Origin: Pseudomonas duriflava
GTDB lineage: Bacteria; Pseudomonadota; Gammaproteobacteria; Pseudomonadales; Pseudomonadaceae
Direction: 5' to 3'
Assembly (NCBI RefSeq): GCF_007830155.1
Contig: NZ_VLKY01000016.1
Span: 1 to 34,770, forward strand
DNA length: 34,770 nt
Part shown: positions 31,268-34,770 of the stretch, piece after piece
How positions within the stretch are numbered: position 1 is the stretch's first letter
Layout of the letters: each line of letters starts with the position of its first letter
Made by a program: the position numbers and the translations under genes
Notes under the pieces: model-generated
Told to the model about the DNA's origin: nothing
The model's database searches: none
What the model saw: only the letters and a program-made list of their open reading frames with translations

Positions 31268-33526
31268 CTAGACAGCCAAGGTGCTGTCGAGCTTGGCCTT
31301 GAAGCAGTTAATCCAGGCACGTAACTCCTTGGCCTCGGTAATGGCAAGTTCGCGGGCCTTCCGGTCGTTTACCTTTGCCTGTAGGAAGCTCAGCAGTTCA
31401 GCGAACTTGAGATCGAACTCACGGTTCATAAAGGCAACGTACTGTTCGACTAAGCGCTCCTTACCGACCTCAATCTCTTTGCGTGCGTTGTCAACAAGAC
31501 GGGAAAACTCAGCCTCAATTCGGGTGATGCGCTCCTTCCAGAGCTTTTCAAGATCCACGAAGTTTTCGGTACTGTACTCATGTACGGTTTTCGTCGAACC
31601 CCAGGAGAAGGGGTTCCACCAGCTGCTGTCGCTAACCTCTCGTTTACCGGTGACGACGCGTTTCTCCTGAATATCATCCGGGTTTACCGAAAGATTGAAT
31701 GAGATATCCGAGGCCGCTTTCAGGAGGCTTTCTAGGATAGGAAGCTTTAGGCTTTCGGTATTCTGGAAAATTTCAGCGATGTAGCGCTGATACTCGGCGT
31801 GGAGATCATTTCGGATAATGTCCTGGCTTGATCTATAAGCAGCCTCATACTGGTTCATCAGCTTCCGGTGATGAAATTGCAGTATTTCTTCTGCTTCTTT
31901 AATACGCATTTCAGCGATGCTTACCGTGACGTCTTGTTGCGTAAAGCGTGTCTCTAACTGCCTAATGACTGGCCCCATTTCTGCCTCAAGCTCGGCCAAC
32001 TCAAGCTCTGTTTCCCGTGGAAGATCTTTGCCTTCGCGCTCCAGCTTGTCTCTGTAGGCAGCTGTGTCAAAGCCTTTTTCCTGACGCTGCTGCAGTCCCA
32101 TGATTTCTTCATTGAGGTGTGCCAGTGTTCGCTCGTCCTGTTGCAGTTGCTCAATCAACGCGGCTTCGTTCAAGCCCACGTCAATGGCTCGGCTTATAGC
32201 GTCATAGGCACGCTTGAGACGATGCGGAAAATTGTATTTGTCGATGTGCTCGTCGATCATGGCTTCGACTGCTGGTAGGCCGCTGCTAAGTAGTAAATCG
32301 GAATAGCGCTTGTCCTGGAGAGTACGATGGACCCTAGACGTGATTGGCATGTACTGCAGCATGTTCATGCTCGGCTCTTCATGGAACATGTCGGCCATGA
32401 CAGAAAACTCCCCGCGCTCCTTGCGGGTGTGCTGATCGCTCGGCTTGCGAATGAGGCGGGTGAGATTGGCTGAAACTGGATACACTAGGGGATTATGGAT
32501 CCCATTGCTGATCAGGTATTGGGTGACACGCGCCAATACAGAAGGAATATTTTCCCCATTCTCTGGGTCGAATACGTCCATCTTGTTGATTACAAAGATA
32601 AAGCGGTCCTTGCTCTGCTTGCCGCCCTTACGCATGGTCTCGGCAACCAGTCCAAGCAGGTTACGATCATCGTTAGTACCTAGCTGGCTGGCATTAAGCA
32701 CATAAAGAATCAGCGGGTTGCGCTTGGAGTCCTGGATAAAGCCCATTGTGGTCCGCTGGTGTTCTTCATCCTGGCTGTTGTTCGGACCAGGCGTGTCAGT
32801 AAGCACCAGACGGACATCTTCGCGCTCCCGGATCGCTACAATGTTACCTTCGATGTCGATCAACTGGGTATCGCTCAGCTGGTTCCATTGCTTCAGGCAC
32901 TCGAGGTCGACATTGCTTTCCTGGCCGACCAACTGGCCGCTACGATCATAGCGTTTGGCCGTGAACTGCTCAGTCATCTGATCATTGTCAGTGATCCGCG
33001 CAATCGTGGCGGTCGTGGCTTCGTTAGCAGCAGGCAGCAGGTCGCGACCCAACATGGCGTTGATAAGTGTCGACTTGCCTGAGGACATGGTTGCAACCAC
33101 ATACACATCGAAATCCCGGTTGAAAGCCTCTTCGATGGATTGGCGAACCTCAGCATTATCCTCGATGAACTGATCAAATCTTGGATGCTCCCTCGCTTCG
33201 GCCATGAGCGCACGAATCTGTTCCAGTCGCTGCTCCGTAGGCACGGTCTGGACCCATTCCAGCTCTACCTGCATGCCTTTAGCGATAGCGGCTCCGGCTG
33301 CTTCCTGAATGTCCAGAAAGTCTGACTCAACACCAGTAAAGACGACGTGAAAGCGATTGTCGCCATTAAACAGGTCGCTAAGTTCATCAAATAGCTTTTC
33401 CACCCATAGCTGCAGGCGCGACTCCTTGTAGCTCGACAGCTTGCAGCCATGTGCTGGGGCCTCGTCGTTGATCAAGAATGCTGTATCGACGGTAAAGGGA
33501 TTGTGTGTGATTTGGATGCGATTCAT
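31268..33526 (-). CDS. Dynamin-like GTPase, long form
   Basis: Product of 752 aa. An N-terminal extension of about 135 residues precedes a dynamin-type GTPase domain: G1 VATMSSGKSTLINAMLG (K151), G2 threonines in EATTATIA (about 169-176), G3 DTPGPNNSQDE (244-254) and G4 NKMD (314-317). Long helical stalk and bundle segments follow (about 405-600 and 655-750). A short aromatic stretch SWWNPFSWG (635-643) interrupts them and could insert into membrane as a paddle-like loop. Bacterial relatives include LeoA-type proteins and CrfC (YjdA). Such proteins assemble in pairs on membranes and remodel them. The ATG overlaps the stop of the upstream short GTPase gene. Confidence 0.88.
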   Translation of the reverse strand: MNRIQITHNPFTVDTAFLINDEAPAHGCKLSSYKESRLQLWVEKLFDELSDLFNGDNRFHVVFTGVESDFLDIQEAAGAAIAKGMQVELEWVQTVPTEQRLEQIRALMAEAREHPRFDQFIEDNAEVRQSIEEAFNRDFDVYVVATMSSGKSTLINAMLGRDLLPAANEATTATIARITDNDQMTEQFTAKRYDRSGQLVGQESNVDLECLKQWNQLSDTQLIDIEGNIVAIREREDVRLVLTDTPGPNNSQDEEHQRTTMGFIQDSKRNPLILYVLNASQLGTNDDRNLLGLVAETMRKGGKQSKDRFIFVINKMDVFDPENGENIPSVLARVTQYLISNGIHNPLVYPVSANLTRLIRKPSDQHTRKERGEFSVMADMFHEEPSMNMLQYMPITSRVHRTLQDKRYSDLLLSSGLPAVEAMIDEHIDKYNFPHRLKRAYDAISRAIDVGLNEAALIEQLQQDERTLAHLNEEIMGLQQRQEKGFDTAAYRDKLEREGKDLPRETELELAELEAEMGPVIRQLETRFTQQDVTVSIAEMRIKEAEEILQFHHRKLMNQYEAAYRSSQDIIRNDLHAEYQRYIAEIFQNTESLKLPILESLLKAASDISFNLSVNPDDIQEKRVVTGKREVSDSSWWNPFSWGSTKTVHEYSTENFVDLEKLWKERITRIEAEFSRLVDNARKEIEVGKERLVEQYVAFMNREFDLKFAELLSFLQAKVNDRKARELAITEAKELRAWINCFKAKLDSTLAV

Positions 33527-34527
33527 GGGTTCTTGATCGATTGGCGTTGATGTTTGATCAGGGCTTCAATAGTTTTCAAACCGCTGATGGTAAGTAGTTG
33601 TTGCAAGTCGTTTTTCTCGCAGCACTTTCCGGCAAGCAAACGGGCGTTACGCTGACGCTCCAGGGTAGCGAGTGTCTTGAGCATGCCTTTCTTGATGGGG
33701 TCAGGTACTACAGCGGTACGCAGGAGGGCACTTTTGTCTTCGCTAAATTCAATGAGGGTCTGGCGAAGTTTCAATCGTTGAACGCGGGTGAGAGTGTGAT
33801 GGTTAAGTACCATTCGGGCATAGAGTGCAACACTGGCCATGGTTGGAATAATGACTGGTCGCTCGAAGCCAATTCCTGTCAGGTAACGATGAGAGTTATT
33901 AACGTAGGCATCGATGCCTTCCCCTTTTTCAGGATCAAGCAGATCTACTTTGTTCAAGATGAAGTAGATCGAGCGATTCGGCCTGAACGCAAGCTCACTA
34001 CGTAGTTGCGTTAACACCGCATGATCATCCTGGGTCCCTAGCTGACTCGCGTTAAGCACATAACAGAGCGCCTGGAACGGCACGGTCCTGACAGCTTCCA
34101 GCATTAGCTGAGCATGGTGAGTGTCTTGGCTATTGTTTGGCCCAGGCGTGTCATGCAGCACCAGTCCCTGCGCTGGGCTGGGCGAGGTTCTGAAGCTGCC
34201 GTTAAGGGTGATGCGCTTCACATCGCTATTGGCGTTCCAGTTGCGAATATGGGATGGAGCGATGTTTTGTAGGCAGGCCAATTCCTGATTCTCATAGGAA
34301 TAGCACGCGCCGCTAAAGTCGCGAGCACCTTGGCGATGTTCGACACTGGTAATGCAAGCAGTGGTCGCTTCGTTGGCAGTATGTAAAAGCTCCGTCCCGA
34401 TCAACGCATTGACAAAGGAAGTCTTTCCAGCGCTCATGGTTGCCAGTACCAAGACATCAAAAGAAGATCGGCCCGTTGCGGATGCTTTTCTGTTGGCGCT
34501 TCCCTCTGGCCCCTGTCGATGTGTCAT
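33523..34527 (-). CDS. Dynamin-like GTPase, short form (GTPase domain only)
   Basis: Product of 334 aa. It has G1 LATMSAGKTSFVNALIG (K35), G2 threonines in NEATTACIT, G3 DTPGPNNSQD (126-135) and G4 NKVD (192-195), very close in wording to the neighbour's motifs. This suggests the pair arose by duplication. It lacks the long stalk and membrane-binding segments, so it probably works as a partner of the long GTPase. ATG 34527 (GGGA upstream) gives a start just before the GTPase fold; a TTG at 34590 would add 21 residues and is less likely. It is the first gene of the six-gene operon. Its promoter must lie in 34528-34770, where I found no clear boxes. Confidence 0.85.
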   Translation of the reverse strand: MTHRQGPEGSANRKASATGRSSFDVLVLATMSAGKTSFVNALIGTELLHTANEATTACITSVEHRQGARDFSGACYSYENQELACLQNIAPSHIRNWNANSDVKRITLNGSFRTSPSPAQGLVLHDTPGPNNSQDTHHAQLMLEAVRTVPFQALCYVLNASQLGTQDDHAVLTQLRSELAFRPNRSIYFILNKVDLLDPEKGEGIDAYVNNSHRYLTGIGFERPVIIPTMASVALYARMVLNHHTLTRVQRLKLRQTLIEFSEDKSALLRTAVVPDPIKKGMLKTLATLERQRNARLLAGKCCEKNDLQQLLTISGLKTIEALIKHQRQSIKNP

Positions 34528-34770
34528 GGTATTTCCCGTACTTTGGCACTCAGGACCATGGGCAAAATGACGGCCAGGTATTTGATGCAATTTTGAAGTT
34601 TGTACGAAATTATCGGATGGCTAGGTCCTGCAAGTGTGCAAGCGCCTATTCCTGATGCGGAATGTGCCGTGGTGAATGGGACCAGGAAGGAGAGCCAAAC
34701 TACAGGCTGGATTTGGGAACGTGTGAAGGGTCTATCAGCCGAGCTTTTTATATAAGGAGAAGTTGAAGGT

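Overview
The window looks like part of an accessory mobile element (an integrative conjugative element or conjugative plasmid) from a Gram-negative proteobacterium, most likely a gammaproteobacterium. The evidence is an F-type traF-traH-traG block, an FlhD/FlhC-like regulator pair and a MobI-like protein, a combination known from SXT/R391 elements and IncA/C plasmids. Base composition is patchy: the catabolic segment is GC-rich, while about 9.3-14.2 kb is clearly AT-richer, consistent with modular assembly. Genus cannot be fixed from the sequence alone.

Layout. (1) 1-337: 5' end of an IS3-family (IS2-like) insertion sequence that runs off the left edge. (2) 520-2464: an SF1 UvrD-like helicase and a small membrane protein. 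(3) 2576-8678: traF, traH and a long traG, overlapping one another and closed by a strong bidirectional terminator shared with a convergent membrane-protein gene. (4) 9810-11585: a secreted lytic transglycosylase, a small ORF, and FlhD-like and FlhC-like regulators resembling SetD/SetC or AcaD/AcaC, which switch on transfer genes. (5) 11700-12000: a noncoding array of TGGATACC-type repeats directly upstream of a MobI-like gene, which makes it an oriT candidate. (6) 12679-15042: a stop-interrupted gene, two small unknown genes and a periplasmic DsbA/DsbG-like thioredoxin.

(7) 15267-24631: a self-contained catabolic cargo island. A LysR regulator is divergent from an Asp/Glu/hydantoin racemase plus FAD-linked 2-hydroxyacid dehydrogenase pair. 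Downstream of it, on its own strand, lie a DapA-like aldolase/lyase, an SDR, a hydantoinase/dihydropyrimidinase and a complete polar-amino-acid-type ABC importer. It looks like uptake and breakdown of a cyclic amide or modified amino-acid-like compound. No N-carbamoylase is present.

(8) 24730-25083: a tiny coiled-coil protein built of 14-residue repeats, followed by about 1 kb without a convincing gene. (9) 26093-34527, minus strand: the most interesting part, a tight six-gene operon. In transcription order it encodes a short dynamin-like GTPase, a long dynamin-like GTPase, a tail-anchored protein with a 130-residue internal duplication, a 1087-aa HerA/FtsK-type ATPase with a glycine-rich hydrophobic insert between Ser/Thr-rich stretches, a stand-alone LHH (HNH/EndoVII-superfamily) nuclease and a SUKH (SMI1/KNR4) immunity-like protein. 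I do not recognise this combination as a named system. Membrane-remodelling GTPases, a membrane-tethered adaptor, a DNA/protein-pumping ATPase and a nuclease with its antidote suggest a membrane-associated defence or toxin-deployment machine.
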